DNA of 64,000 bases from Pseudarthrobacter defluvii (lineage in GTDB: Bacteria > Actinomycetota > Actinomycetes > Actinomycetales > Micrococcaceae), in NCBI RefSeq assembly GCF_030816725.1, contig NZ_JAUSYG010000001.1, positions 4,216,001 through 4,280,000 on the forward strand, in the 5' to 3' direction. Each line of letters starts with the position of its first letter. Position 1 is the stretch's first letter. Shown here one piece after another: positions 16,568 to 25,687 of the stretch. The translations under genes were made by a program, and so were the position numbers. Under the pieces are notes generated by a model. That model made no database searches and was not told where the DNA came from. It saw nothing but the letters and a program-made list of their open reading frames with translations.

Positions 16568-16713
16568 GATTGTTGGTCCCCTACCTTGTTACGGCACTGC
16601 TCGCCCAGCTTCACAAGGCCGCCATGCAACCCGGTCATTTTATCAGCCGCACTTACTGCTGCCGCGGGCCGCCGCCGCGCGGAACACCACAGTTTGGCAA
16701 CAGCGCCGGGACC

Positions 16714-17115
16714 CTAGCGGGCGCGCAGGAGTGCCAGGAATTCGTCGGCCATGCCGAGTTGTTCCTCCAACTTGGCGCGGCGCCTCGCTGCCTCTTCGAT
16801 AAAACCGTTCAACTCAGACCTGATCTCCGTAACATCCTGGTCCCGGCGGGCCGTCTCCAGTGCGTCAATGACCTTCAGGAGCCCTGACATGGCTTCAAGA
16901 GTGAACCCCAACGGCTTCATCCTGCGGATCAACAGCAGGCGTGTGAAGTCGCGCTCGGTGTAGAGGCGGAACCCGCCCTCGGTGCGCCCGGACGGTTTGA
17001 GCAGGCCCACCTCGTCGTAGTGGCGGATGGTCCGCAGGGACATCTGCGAACGGTCCGCCAGTTCGCCGATATGCATTGTGGCCACTACTTCTTCAGCCGT
17101 CATCTCGTTCGTCAT
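16714..17115 (-). CDS. MerR-family transcriptional regulator
   Basis: 133 residues from ATG 17115; a start at MHIGELADRS is also possible. N-terminal MerR winged helix (MHIGELADRSQMSLRTIRHYDEVGLLKPSGRTEGGFRLY) followed by a coiled-coil dimerisation helix and a short tail without a cysteine metal-binding signature. Divergent from the sulP gene, with the inverted repeat ACCCT-N6-AGGGT between them. MerR proteins typically activate such divergent promoters by untwisting them; the signal is unknown. Confidence 0.85.
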   Translation of the reverse strand: MTNEMTAEEVVATMHIGELADRSQMSLRTIRHYDEVGLLKPSGRTEGGFRLYTERDFTRLLLIRRMKPLGFTLEAMSGLLKVIDALETARRDQDVTEIRSELNGFIEEAARRRAKLEEQLGMADEFLALLRAR

Positions 17116-17134
17116 CACGTCACCAATCCACTCA

Positions 17135-17150
17135 ACCCTCACGTTAGGGT
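17135..17150. promoter_or_regulatory. Putative MerR operator
   Basis: Inverted repeat ACCCT-cacgtt-AGGGT in the gap between the divergent merR and sulP genes. Confidence 0.5.
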
Positions 17151-17296
17151 AGTGTTGCATGCGCAGCCGAAAGTCACCGGCGCATTCTTCCTCCACCCAT
17201 TGTCTTTCATGTCAGGGCTGGACCCGTGCGCACCGTGGCGCGCAGAAACTTGCACACCGCTCTCCGGAGGAGAGCCAAGTCCCCTGGAGCTGCTCC

Positions 17297-18796
17297 TTGA
17301 CCGTCGCTGACCGCACCCGGCCCATCAGGCAACCAATCACCGTTCGCACGGCCCTGCGCTCCCCGCGGCAGCTCAGCCGCGAGGTCCTGGCCGGAATGGT
17401 CACCACCCTGGCACTCGTCCCTGAAGTCATCTCGTTCTCGATCGTGGCCGGCGTCGATCCGATGGTCAGCCTTGTGGCCTCCATCGTGCTGGCCCTGGCC
17501 ATGTCCATCCTGGGCGGCCGCCCAGGTGTGGTCACTGCCGCCGCCGGTTCCGTCGCCCTGGTGATCGCCCCGCTGGTCCACGCGCACGGCGTCGAGTACG
17601 TCCTGCCGGCGGTGCTTCTCGCCGGCGTGATCCAGGTGGTCTTTGGCCTGGCCGGGCTGGCGCGCCTGATGCGGTTCATCCCGCGGTCAGTGATGATCGG
17701 GTTCGTCAACGCACTGGGTGTGCTGATCTTCATGGCGCAGGTGCCCCACGTCCTCAACGTCCCCTGGCTCGCCTACGTCCTGTTCGCCCTGACGTTCGCG
17801 ATCATTTTCATCCTGCCCCGGTTCACCAAGGTGGTCCCGTCGCCGCTGGTGGCCATCGTCGTCGTCACCGCAATCGTCATCATCGCCGGCCTAACCGTTC
17901 CGAACGTCGCGGACGAGGGGCCGCTTACCGGCAAGCTGCCCGGAATCACACCGTTCCTCTTCCCGGTAAACCTGGAGACCTTCCAGCTGGTCCTCCCCAC
18001 TGCACTGAGCGTGGCGTTCGTGGGTCTCATGGAAACCCTCCTCACAGCGAAACTCGTGGACGACATTACAGAGACGCCGTCGCACAAGGGCCGCGAGTCC
18101 TGGGCCCTGGGCGTCTCGAACATCCTTTCCGGCTTCTACGGCGGCATCGCCGGATGCGCCATGATCGGCCAAACAGTCCTCAACGTGAAGACCGGCCAGG
18201 CCCGCACCAGGATTTCGACGTTCGTGGCGGGACTGTTCCTGCTGGCCCTGGTGACGGGGCTCAGCTCGATCATGGGGCAGATCCCCATGGTGGCCCTCGC
18301 CGCCGTGATGATGGTGGTGGCCGTGACCACCGTTGACTGGCACAGCGTGAAACCGTCCACGCTGAAGCGGATGCCGGTGCCGGAGACGCTCGTCATGGTT
18401 GTCACCGTCGCCGTGGTGGTCCTCACTGGAAACCTGGCCTACGGTGTGCTGGTGGGCGTCGTGCTTGCGATGGTGCTCTTCGCCCGCCGGGTGGCCCACG
18501 TCATCAGCGTTGAGCGGAACCTGGCGGACGACGGTGAAAGCGTCCGCTACGACGTGGTGGGGCCGCTGTTCTTCGGAAGCAGCAACGACCTGGTGGAGCA
18601 GTTCGCCTACGCCGACGATCCCGCCTCGGTGACCATTGACCTCACCCGCGCCCAGATCTGGGACGCCTCAACCGTCGCCGCGCTCGACTCCATCGAAACC
18701 AAGTACGCGGACCACGGCGCGACGGTGAAAATTGAAGGCCTCGACGAACGCAGCACGGGCTTCCACCGCCGCCTTTCCGGCCATCTGGGCGGCTAA
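17297..18796 (+). CDS. SulP-family inorganic anion transporter with STAS domain
   Basis: 499 residues from TTG 17297, which has GGAG seven bases upstream; the longer in-frame ATG at 17159 would put 46 unlikely residues in front. The membrane domain has 10-14 helices with the SulP phrase LVPEVISFSIVAGVDPMVSL and a C-terminal cytoplasmic STAS domain (VRYDVVGPLFFGSSNDLVEQF...VTIDLTRAQIWDASTVAALD). SulP proteins carry sulfate, bicarbonate, nitrate or dicarboxylates. Divergent from a MerR gene; a strong bidirectional hairpin follows. Confidence 0.9.
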   Translation: MTVADRTRPIRQPITVRTALRSPRQLSREVLAGMVTTLALVPEVISFSIVAGVDPMVSLVASIVLALAMSILGGRPGVVTAAAGSVALVIAPLVHAHGVEYVLPAVLLAGVIQVVFGLAGLARLMRFIPRSVMIGFVNALGVLIFMAQVPHVLNVPWLAYVLFALTFAIIFILPRFTKVVPSPLVAIVVVTAIVIIAGLTVPNVADEGPLTGKLPGITPFLFPVNLETFQLVLPTALSVAFVGLMETLLTAKLVDDITETPSHKGRESWALGVSNILSGFYGGIAGCAMIGQTVLNVKTGQARTRISTFVAGLFLLALVTGLSSIMGQIPMVALAAVMMVVAVTTVDWHSVKPSTLKRMPVPETLVMVVTVAVVVLTGNLAYGVLVGVVLAMVLFARRVAHVISVERNLADDGESVRYDVVGPLFFGSSNDLVEQFAYADDPASVTIDLTRAQIWDASTVAALDSIETKYADHGATVKIEGLDERSTGFHRRLSGHLGG

Positions 18797-18836
18797 GCGG
18801 AATCTCACTTCGAGCAGGCGAAGCCGCCGGGCAGGC

Positions 18837-18871
18837 GAAGGGGCGGGGCCACATGTGGCGCCCGCCCCTTC
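18837..18871. terminator. Bidirectional terminator
   Basis: Perfect 11-base arms GAAGGGGCGGG and CCCGCCCCTTC enclosing an inner palindrome GCCACATGTGGC, between convergent sulP and the FAD oxidase. Confidence 0.75.
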
Positions 18872-18881
18872 CGCAGGAGAA

Positions 18882-20003
18882 CTAGGAGAAGCGTCCGGGC
18901 CGGAAGGTGGCCAGCATGGGGTGCTTCTTCCCGGTCAGGATTTCCCCGGCCAGAAGCTCGCCGGCGATCAGGCCCAGGGTGGCGCCGGAGTGGGTGAAGG
19001 CGACGAAGCAGCCCGGCACCTGGCCCAGTTCACCCAGGACCGGTTCGCCGTCGCCCGGGATCGGCTTGTACCCCATTTTCCAGGAGGCCGGCTTGAGTTC
19101 GGGGTTGCCGGCAACCAGCTTGGACGCCTCATCGGCCAGTTCCTGCACCACCTCATCAGGAATGGTGAAGGAGCCGTCCGCGTGCTCGGTGATGTGCTCC
19201 TCGTACCAGTCGTGGTCCAGGGCGAACGTGCCGCCCGGGTTGGGCCGGACCGCGGCGCGGGGGGTGTTCATCACGGCGATGACGTCGTGCTGCACCTGCT
19301 TGGTCACCACCAGCATGGACACCGGGGAACCATTGGGGATGTGCACGCCAAGGGGTTCGACGACGGCGGGCGTCGCTGCGCCGCACGCCACCAGGACCGC
19401 GTCGGCCGGGTAGGTCCCGCCCGACGCCGTCTCCACGCCCGTGGTGCGGCCGCCCTCCACCATGACGGAGGCTTTGCCGGCGTTGAGGACAAGTTCGCCG
19501 CCGCGGGAGTGGAACTCCTCCATCAGGAAGTCGATCAGGTCCGGCAGGCTCACCCAGCCTTCGCCGGGGTTGAAGATGGCGTTGTCGGGCACGGCACCGG
19601 CATCAATGCCAGGGGTGGCTGATGCGATGTCCTCCGGGGCAAGCAGCTTGGAGTCATAGCCGATGGACTTCTCGTAGGCGTGCCGGGACTCTGTGGCCTC
19701 ACCCTGGCCGGCGGCGTTCCACATGAGGCCGCCGCCGAACTGGAGCCAGTCCCGGCTGGGGTTGGAGGCGAAGAGGGTGCGGTAACGGTCAACGCCTGCA
19801 ACCCGCAGTTGGTGGTACGGAGTGGACCGTTCGCCGGCGGAGTTCAGCCAGGACAGCGACCGCCCGCTGGCTTCGCTGGCCAGGCCGCGCTCGGTCAGCA
19901 GGATTACCGAGGCACCTTCGCGGAGCAGGTGCACGGCGGTGGAGACGCCCAGGATGCCGCCGCCGATGATGGCAACGCGCTTGGTGGCTGTAGTAGAGGA
20001 CAT
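18882..20003 (-). CDS. FAD-dependent amino-acid/amine oxidase (DAO fold)
   Basis: 373 residues from ATG 20003 (AGAAAGGGA upstream). N-terminal dinucleotide fold AIIGGGILGVSTAVHLLREGASVILLTE, then a DAO-type substrate domain and C-terminal FTHSGATLGLIAGELLAGEI closing the FAD site. The family oxidises amino acids or secondary amines (glycine, sarcosine, D-amino acids, opines). It is the last gene of a five-gene operon with a polar amino-acid-type ABC importer and a Gfo/Idh dehydrogenase, so it probably acts on the imported compound or its product. Confidence 0.87.
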   Translation of the reverse strand: MSSTTATKRVAIIGGGILGVSTAVHLLREGASVILLTERGLASEASGRSLSWLNSAGERSTPYHQLRVAGVDRYRTLFASNPSRDWLQFGGGLMWNAAGQGEATESRHAYEKSIGYDSKLLAPEDIASATPGIDAGAVPDNAIFNPGEGWVSLPDLIDFLMEEFHSRGGELVLNAGKASVMVEGGRTTGVETASGGTYPADAVLVACGAATPAVVEPLGVHIPNGSPVSMLVVTKQVQHDVIAVMNTPRAAVRPNPGGTFALDHDWYEEHITEHADGSFTIPDEVVQELADEASKLVAGNPELKPASWKMGYKPIPGDGEPVLGELGQVPGCFVAFTHSGATLGLIAGELLAGEILTGKKHPMLATFRPGRFS

Positions 20004-20083
20004 TAGTGTCCCTTTCTGTGGAATTCGTGGTTGTGGCGGACGCGGACGGAGCGTCAAAGAAATAGCGCCGGGGCCCGGAACGT

Positions 20084-21127
20084 TCAGGCCAGGGCGTGGA
20101 TGCCCTCGATGACCTTGAGTACTTCAAGCGGATCGGCGGGATCGACGGGCAGCGGCCCCTCCCCTCGGAGGGCAGCGGCCAGCTGCACGTAGAACTGTGG
20201 ATAGGCCCCGCGTTCGGCAGGAATGGCAGACGTTGCGCCGTCGACTCCCAGGAGCCCCCAAGACTCCTGGGGGTCAACGCCGTAGGCCTGGTCCGACGGC
20301 AGCGTCCCGGCCGCGAGGGCCGGTTCCTGGCCGTCGAGTCCCCACTTTGTATAGCCGGCCTGGGAACCGAGGACGTGGAACCGGGCGCCGACTTGGGCTG
20401 CCATGCCGTTCATCCACAGCCGGGATCGGACGCCGGAGGCATGCAGCAGTGACACGAAAGCTTCGGTGTCGGCCGCGTCCGGATGTGGACCGCGGTTGGC
20501 CGTCTCGCCGTAGCTCCTCTCCACCGGGCCGAACAGCTGGATGGCCTGGTCGATCAGGTGGGCGCCCAGGTCGTGCAGGATGCCGCCGCCTTCTGAGAGG
20601 GACACGGTGTCCCGCCAGTTTCCGAAGCCCTCGGGCCGCCACCACTCGAACCGCGACTCGAAGCTGCTGACCTGTCCCAGTACTCCTGAGGCCAGGACCT
20701 TCTGCAGGGTCAGGAAGTCGGCGTCCCACCGGCGGTTCTGGAACACCGTCAGCTGCACCCCGCCGTCGTACGCCCTGTTGACCAGCTCCTCGCCCAAGGC
20801 GGACGTGGGCACGAAAGGCTTGTCCACCACCACGTGCAGGCCATGCGCGATGGCGGTGGCGGCCAGCGCAAAATGGCTATGCGGTGGCGTGCCCAGGATG
20901 ACCAGATCAAGGTCCACGGACAGGGTGAAAAGTTCCTCGGAGGTGGCAACGATTCGGGCTTGGGGGTAGAGACGTGCCGCCTCGGCGGCGCGTTCAGGCT
21001 GGGCAGTGACGATAACGTCAAGCGAGTAATCCGTGTTGGCCGCCACCAGCGGGGCGTGGAAGACCTTGCCGGAGACGCCGAAGCCGACGACGGCCGTGCG
21101 GATGGGTGCCGCGGTAACAGTGCGCAT
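20084..21127 (-). CDS. Gfo/Idh/MocA-family oxidoreductase
   Basis: 347 residues: Rossmann start AVVGFGVSGKVFHAPLV, the DKPF motif (VVVDKPFVPT; EKP variant with the catalytic lysine) and the C-terminal alpha/beta domain with GGGILHDLGAHLIDQAIQLFG. These enzymes oxidise or reduce sugars, cyclitols, imines or opine-like secondary amines with NAD(P). Its start codon overlaps the stop of the ABC ATPase gene by one base, so the two are translationally linked. The substrate is unknown. Confidence 0.88.
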   Translation of the reverse strand: MRTVTAAPIRTAVVGFGVSGKVFHAPLVAANTDYSLDVIVTAQPERAAEAARLYPQARIVATSEELFTLSVDLDLVILGTPPHSHFALAATAIAHGLHVVVDKPFVPTSALGEELVNRAYDGGVQLTVFQNRRWDADFLTLQKVLASGVLGQVSSFESRFEWWRPEGFGNWRDTVSLSEGGGILHDLGAHLIDQAIQLFGPVERSYGETANRGPHPDAADTEAFVSLLHASGVRSRLWMNGMAAQVGARFHVLGSQAGYTKWGLDGQEPALAAGTLPSDQAYGVDPQESWGLLGVDGATSAIPAERGAYPQFYVQLAAALRGEGPLPVDPADPLEVLKVIEGIHALA

Positions 21128-21906
21128 CAGAGCACCTCGGAGAGGAAGCGCTGCAGTCGTTCGCTGCGGGGGTTGTCGAAGAGCTGGGCAGGTGTTCCTG
21201 CTTCCACCACTTCACCTTCGTCCATGAAGACCACTTGGTCCGCGACTTTGCGGGCGAAACCCATTTCGTGGGTGACCACCAGCATTGTCATGCCGCGCCG
21301 GCCCAGGCCGGCCATGAGGTTCAGGACGCCTTTGACCAGTTCGGGGTCCAGGGCGCTGGTGGCTTCATCGAAGAGCATGACTTCGGGTTCCATTGCCAGG
21401 GCCCGGGCAATGGCGACGCGTTGCTGCTGGCCGCCGGAGAGGTCGCGGGGACGGTGGTCGGCGCGTTCGGCGAGTCCTACTTCGGCGAGGCGCTGGCGTG
21501 CGAGCTCCATGGCCTGGGCTTTGGGCATGCCCTTGACGCTCCACAGTGCCAGGGCGACGTTTTCTTCGGCGGTGTGGTCCGGGAAGAGGTTGAAGTGCTG
21601 GAAGACCATGCCAATGCGTGTGCGGAGGGTGTCCGCGTTCGCGCGAAGGGTGCTGTCGCCGGCGAGGAGCACGTCACCGCTTTTGGGTTCGTGCAGCCGG
21701 TTGATGCCACGCAGCAGGGTGGATTTGCCGGAGCCTGAGGGTCCGATGATGCAGGTGGTAGTGCCTGGGGCGACCGTGAGGCTGACGTTGCGCAGGACCT
21801 CGATGTCGCCGTAGGCCATGGTCAGGTTCCGCAGTTCCATGCTTGACCCCTGGAATGTCGGGGCGGTTGCGGTGGCGGTGTTTTTGGTGGGGGTGGGGGT
21901 GTTCAT
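21127..21906 (-). CDS. Polar amino-acid-type ABC transporter ATPase
   Basis: 259 residues with Walker A GPSGSGKST, Q-loop FQHFNLF, signature LSGGQQQR, Walker B VMLFDEATSALD and H-loop VVTHEM: a complete GlnQ/HisP-type ATPase. The ATG at 21906 follows GGGAGC and overlaps the permease stop (ATGA); the much longer reading frame upstream is a shadow of the permease gene. It energises uptake by the permease and binding protein encoded upstream. Confidence 0.93.
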   Translation of the reverse strand: MNTPTPTKNTATATAPTFQGSSMELRNLTMAYGDIEVLRNVSLTVAPGTTTCIIGPSGSGKSTLLRGINRLHEPKSGDVLLAGDSTLRANADTLRTRIGMVFQHFNLFPDHTAEENVALALWSVKGMPKAQAMELARQRLAEVGLAERADHRPRDLSGGQQQRVAIARALAMEPEVMLFDEATSALDPELVKGVLNLMAGLGRRGMTMLVVTHEMGFARKVADQVVFMDEGEVVEAGTPAQLFDNPRSERLQRFLSEVL

Positions 21907-22691
21907 GTGTTGCTCCCGGCAGTGAGCGGCGAGGCCGCGTCGAGTTCCGTGACTTCCTTCAGGCCGCTGGTGGGCGCTGCGGCCCGGCGGCGGCCGGTGC
22001 GGAACTTGTTGTCGAAGTAGTTGACCAGGTGGGTCAGCGGGACCGTGATCACCAGGTAGAGGAGGCCGGCAGCGACCAGCGGCGAGAGGTTGCCGGACAG
22101 CACGGCGGCGTCCTGGCCAACGCGGAAGAGTTCGCGTTCGGTGACCAGCAGGCCGAGGAAGTAGACCAGGGATGAGTCCTTGACGATGGCGATGAACTGG
22201 TTCACCAGGGCTGGGAGGACCCGGCGGACCCCCTGGGGCACCACCACCAGGGCCATGGATTTGGCGTAGCTCATGCCCAGGGCACGGCAGGCCTCGCCCT
22301 GGCCCTTGTCCACGCTGAGGATGCCGGCGCGGAAGATCTCGCCGATGTAGGCGCTGGCGATCAGGCTCAACGCGATGATGCCCAGCGGGTACGGGGACGG
22401 CCCGAAGATCGACTGGCTGAGGCGGGCAAAGCCCTGACCGATCAGCAGGATGGTCAGGATGGCAGGCAGGCCCCGGAAGAGGTCCGTGTAGATCCGGGCC
22501 GGGACGCGCAGCCACTTGGACGGTGAGATGCCCATGACGGCCACCACCATTCCCAGCACCGTGCCAAGGACGGTGGCGGCGATGGAGATGATCAGCGTGT
22601 TCAGCAGGCCGACCGCCAGGAGTTGGGGCAGGACCTCGGCCATTGCACCGAAGTCGAAGAAAGTACGGATGATGGTGTTGAACCAGTCCAT
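21903..22691 (-). CDS. Polar amino-acid-type ABC transporter permease
   Basis: 262 residues from ATG 22691. Five or so transmembrane helices with the HisMQ pattern: VGLLNTLIISIAATVLGTVLG, YTDLFRGLPAILTILLIG, and the ATPase-docking EAA-type loop KGQGEACRALGMSYAKSM followed by VVPQGVRRVLPALVNQFIAIVKDSSLV. It begins the membrane half of the importer and overlaps the ATPase gene by 4 bp. A single permease probably forms a homodimer. Confidence 0.92.
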   Translation of the reverse strand: MDWFNTIIRTFFDFGAMAEVLPQLLAVGLLNTLIISIAATVLGTVLGMVVAVMGISPSKWLRVPARIYTDLFRGLPAILTILLIGQGFARLSQSIFGPSPYPLGIIALSLIASAYIGEIFRAGILSVDKGQGEACRALGMSYAKSMALVVVPQGVRRVLPALVNQFIAIVKDSSLVYFLGLLVTERELFRVGQDAAVLSGNLSPLVAAGLLYLVITVPLTHLVNYFDNKFRTGRRRAAAPTSGLKEVTELDAASPLTAGSNT

Positions 22692-22813
22692 GGTTGCTCT
22701 CAGACGTAGATTGTTTGGAAGGTGCCGGGCGGCCGCGTGCTGCGGCGCGCCCGGCCAGGCGGGCAAAGCCCTGTTGCCAGGTGCTTACTTGCCCGCGCTT
22801 TCTTGCTCGATGC

Positions 22814-23686
22814 TTATTTGCTCGGTGCCGGGGAGGCGGCGGTCTGCTCGGCCTTGGGCAGGTACTGCTCAGGCATCGGGGAACCGGGGAACCACTTCTG
22901 GTAGAGCTTCTTCCAGGTCCCGTCCTCCATGGCTGCCGCCAGGCCCTTGTTCAGGGCTTCCTTGAAGGCCGTTTTGCCCTTTGCTACGGCGAACCCGGCC
23001 GGTGCGTCGAAGGACGGAATGTCCGCGGCGCTGACCAGGCCGTGCTGCTCCTCATAGGCCTTTGCGGCCTCGTAATCCAGGAAGTGTGCGTCCACTGCAC
23101 CGCTGTTCACGGCCGCGATGGCGGTGTTGTTGTCCGGGAAGCGGACCAGGCTGGCCGACGTGAAGTTCTTGACCGCATAAGCCTCCTGCAGGGTGCCCTG
23201 GACTACGCCCAGGCGCTTTCCCGCCAGACCGTCAACACCCGTGATGCCGGAAGTCTTGGTGGTGATGACCGTCAGGTAGCCGGCCAGGTAGCCGTCCGAG
23301 AAGTCCACCGTTTGCTTGCGCTTGTCAGTGATGCCGATAGCGGCAACTCCAGCATCGAACTGTCCGTTGGCCACCGCGGCAAGGAGGCCGGAGAAGTCCT
23401 GGCCGGTGAAGACTACGTTGTCCACACCGGCCCGGTGGGCCACGTCCTTGAACAGTTCCACATCGAAGCCGGTGAAGTTCCCGGAGGCGTCAGCGAACGT
23501 GTATGGCTTGGAGTCACCCAGGCTGGCCACCCGGACGGTGCCGGGCTGGATCAGGCCGTAGGGGTTGTTCTCCGTGTTGGAGGCTGCTGACGTGGAGTTG
23601 CAGCCGGAAAGGGCCAGGACCGCGGCCAGTGCTGCCGCGGCGATACCGGCCGGGCGGAAATTCTTTTTCTTCACAGCGTTGTCCAA
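22814..23686 (-). CDS. Amino-acid-type ABC substrate-binding lipoprotein
   Basis: 290 residues. Lipoprotein signal peptide with lipobox LALSGC (cysteine near 29), then an SBP_bac_3 domain: [67 protein letters not shown] and [12 protein letters not shown]. It captures the substrate outside the membrane. First gene of the operon; a twin LacI-type operator lies 59 bp upstream of its start. The ligand could be an amino acid, opine or related zwitterion. Confidence 0.92.
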   Translation of the reverse strand: MDNAVKKKNFRPAGIAAAALAAVLALSGCNSTSAASNTENNPYGLIQPGTVRVASLGDSKPYTFADASGNFTGFDVELFKDVAHRAGVDNVVFTGQDFSGLLAAVANGQFDAGVAAIGITDKRKQTVDFSDGYLAGYLTVITTKTSGITGVDGLAGKRLGVVQGTLQEAYAVKNFTSASLVRFPDNNTAIAAVNSGAVDAHFLDYEAAKAYEEQHGLVSAADIPSFDAPAGFAVAKGKTAFKEALNKGLAAAMEDGTWKKLYQKWFPGSPMPEQYLPKAEQTAASPAPSK

Positions 23687-23744
23687 TCGTTGGTGGGAAG
23701 GCGGTGCTGTCAGGGCCGCCGAAGAAAGTCGCCGATGCTCTTGT

Positions 23745-23783
23745 TGAGTCCGGTCTCACACCCTAGGATTGAGACCGGACTCA
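23745..23783. promoter_or_regulatory. Twin LacI-type operator
   Basis: Two 14-bp sites, TGAGTCCGGTCTCA (23745-23758) and TGAGACCGGACTCA (23770-23783), are exact inverted copies 25 bp centre to centre. Each is itself a near-palindrome TGAGNCCGGNCTCA with a central CG, as LacI-family proteins prefer. They lie between the divergent binding-protein and LacI genes. Confidence 0.85.
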
Positions 23784-23846
23784 CATCGATGGATAGAAAT
23801 GTAGCCGAAGTCACAGAGGGCGTCAACAACCCTTCGAAAGGTGAAG

Positions 23847-24950
23847 ATGAACAGCGAAGGAGCACGACGGCGGGACGTGACGGTTGCCGACGTCGCCAAG
23901 GCTGCCCAGGTGTCCAAGGCGCAGGCCGCGCGGGCCCTGGGCAATTACGGTGCAGTCAGCGACGACGTACGCGAACGCGTCCTCGCTGCTGCCGAGGCCC
24001 TTTCCTACCGGCCCAATGAGCTGGCCCGCAGCATGAACACGGGCAAGTCCCACACCATCGGCGTCGTGGTGGGCGATATTGAAAACCCGCACTTCGGGCT
24101 TGCCACGCGGGGCATCACGGACACGGCAAAGAAGTCCGGCTACAACGTCATCCTGGTCAACACGGACGAGGACCGGGCGGCCGAAGTGGACGCAGTCCGG
24201 GTCCTGCTGGACAAGCGCGTGGACGGCCTCATCGTCGCTCCCGCGTCATCGGTGGAAACCGGGCACTTGCAGGAGGTGCACAGGTCCGGCCGCCCCCTGG
24301 TGTTCATTGACCGAACGGCAGGAGACATGCCGGTGGAGACCATGGCCGTGGACATGGAAAGGATCTCGCGGGAAGCCACCCAATACCTGATCGAGGCCGG
24401 GCACCGGCGGATAGCCTTCATTTCCACCTTGACGACTGACACCCGCTACACGGCCGGGATGAGGCTGGAGTCCTCCCAGATCGCAGACCGTATTGAGGGG
24501 ATGCGGGCGGCCTTCCTGGAGGCAGATTTGCCCTTCCCGGAGGACCTGGTTCGGCTGAATGCAGGAGATGAAGATTCCATCCGCGGCATCACCCGCGAGG
24601 TGCTCCGCGGCCCGGATCGAGCCACGGCGGTGGTGGCTTCCGACGGCCTGATCGCCCTCAGCGTGGTGGAGGCCATCCAGGAACTCGGACTTTCCATTCC
24701 GGCGGATGTTTCGTTCCTGATGTACGACGACTTCGCATGGACCAGGCTCACCACCCCACCCCTTACGGTTATCGCCCAGCCTGTCTACAACATGGGCGTG
24801 GCGGCCGCGAGGGCGCTGATCCGCCAGATGGAGGGCCTGCCTCCCGCCGCTCCCGCACAGTTCACCGCAACACTGGTGCGCCGGGGTTCGGTGGGTCCGC
24901 GGAGGGCCGAGGCAGCGGAAGCGTCAGAGCTGGAAGCTGTCAAGAGTTAG
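23847..24950 (+). CDS. LacI-family transcriptional regulator
   Basis: 367 residues from ATG 23847 (a GTG six bases earlier overlaps the ribosome site AAAGG). N-terminal helix-turn-helix VTVADVAKAAQVSKAQAARALGNYGAVSDDVRERVLAAAEALSYRPN with the hinge helix ELARSMNTGKS, then a periplasmic-binding-like effector domain. The usual VSxxTVSR of the recognition helix is VSKAQAAR here, which fits an atypical operator. Divergent from the amino-acid-type importer operon; the twin operator implies control of both directions. Confidence 0.92.
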   Translation: MNSEGARRRDVTVADVAKAAQVSKAQAARALGNYGAVSDDVRERVLAAAEALSYRPNELARSMNTGKSHTIGVVVGDIENPHFGLATRGITDTAKKSGYNVILVNTDEDRAAEVDAVRVLLDKRVDGLIVAPASSVETGHLQEVHRSGRPLVFIDRTAGDMPVETMAVDMERISREATQYLIEAGHRRIAFISTLTTDTRYTAGMRLESSQIADRIEGMRAAFLEADLPFPEDLVRLNAGDEDSIRGITREVLRGPDRATAVVASDGLIALSVVEAIQELGLSIPADVSFLMYDDFAWTRLTTPPLTVIAQPVYNMGVAAARALIRQMEGLPPAAPAQFTATLVRRGSVGPRRAEAAEASELEAVKS

Positions 24951-24985
24951 CAGACATTCCAGCACGGCGCACCGGGGCCCCGATG

Positions 24986-25687
24986 TCAGCCCCGCCGGGC
25001 GGGCTTGTCGAAGCGCCAGCCCTCTGAGCGCAGTTCGGGGATGATCTGGTCCACGGCCTCCACGGTTTGGGTTCTGTCCCCGCCGCCGTCATGCATGAGG
25101 ATGACTGCACCCGGAGCGATGCCCTCCTTGAGGCGGCGGACCAGTTCGTTGGTTCCGGGCGGCTCCCAGTCACCAATGGCAAGGCGCCAGCCAAGGGGCT
25201 GCATTCCCATGTCGGCGGCGACCTGCGGCGTCTGCCCCCAGCTGCCGTAAGGCGCCCGGAAATACTTGATGGGGGCATCCGGAGCTGCCTCTCGGATGAG
25301 GGCGCTGGTCTCTTCCAGGTCAGCCCTGATCGCCTCTGCACTCCACGTGGCCATGTCGTCGTGATGCATGGTGTGGTTGCAGAGCGCGTGCCCCGCATCA
25401 GCTATTTGGCGGACGATCTCCGGGTGCTGCCTGACGTGGTCGCCCCAGAGGCAAAAGGTGGCCTTGACTTGGTGCTTTTCGAGCACAGCGAGCAGCTTGG
25501 GGGTGTTGACGGGGTCGGGGCCGTCGTCGAAGGTCAGGCTGAGGTACTGACCCTCGTGCCGGGCCGAATCGACGATGGCAGGCGTGGCCTGGTCCGCAAA
25601 GGCGGGGGCGGCGCCGGCAAGGCCTGCGGGAACTGTGGCGGCCGCAGCCAACGCGATGGCAGCCAGGGGCAAGGCTGCTTTGGGCAA
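24986..25687 (-). CDS. Secreted polysaccharide deacetylase (NodB/CE4), frameshifted at the 5' end
   Basis: CE4 motifs: LTFDDGPD (catalytic Asp, metal Asp near 54-55), metal histidines H105/H109 in NHTMHH, RAPYGSW, and the C-terminal ILMHDGGG. Signal peptide-like start. It removes acetyl groups from xylan, chitin or peptidoglycan. The open frame begins only at TTG 25687 without a ribosome site. A good site (GAGG) precedes ATG 25712, whose frame MKMPPPSLL would continue into PKAALPLAA if one base near 25690 were removed. The operator at 25740-25757 is shared with the xylanase, suggesting acetyl-xylan as target. Confidence 0.85.
   Translation of the reverse strand: MPKAALPLAAIALAAAATVPAGLAGAAPAFADQATPAIVDSARHEGQYLSLTFDDGPDPVNTPKLLAVLEKHQVKATFCLWGDHVRQHPEIVRQIADAGHALCNHTMHHDDMATWSAEAIRADLEETSALIREAAPDAPIKYFRAPYGSWGQTPQVAADMGMQPLGWRLAIGDWEPPGTNELVRRLKEGIAPGAVILMHDGGGDRTQTVEAVDQIIPELRSEGWRFDKPARRG

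Noticed and set aside
17159-17296. Upstream in-frame start of SulP
   Set aside because: It adds 46 residues with no membrane logic and no ribosome site; TTG 17297 has GGAG at the right distance.
21907-22515. N-terminal extension of the ABC ATPase frame
   Set aside because: It is permease DNA read in another frame; the ATG at 21906 with GGGAGC and the ATGA overlap decide the start.
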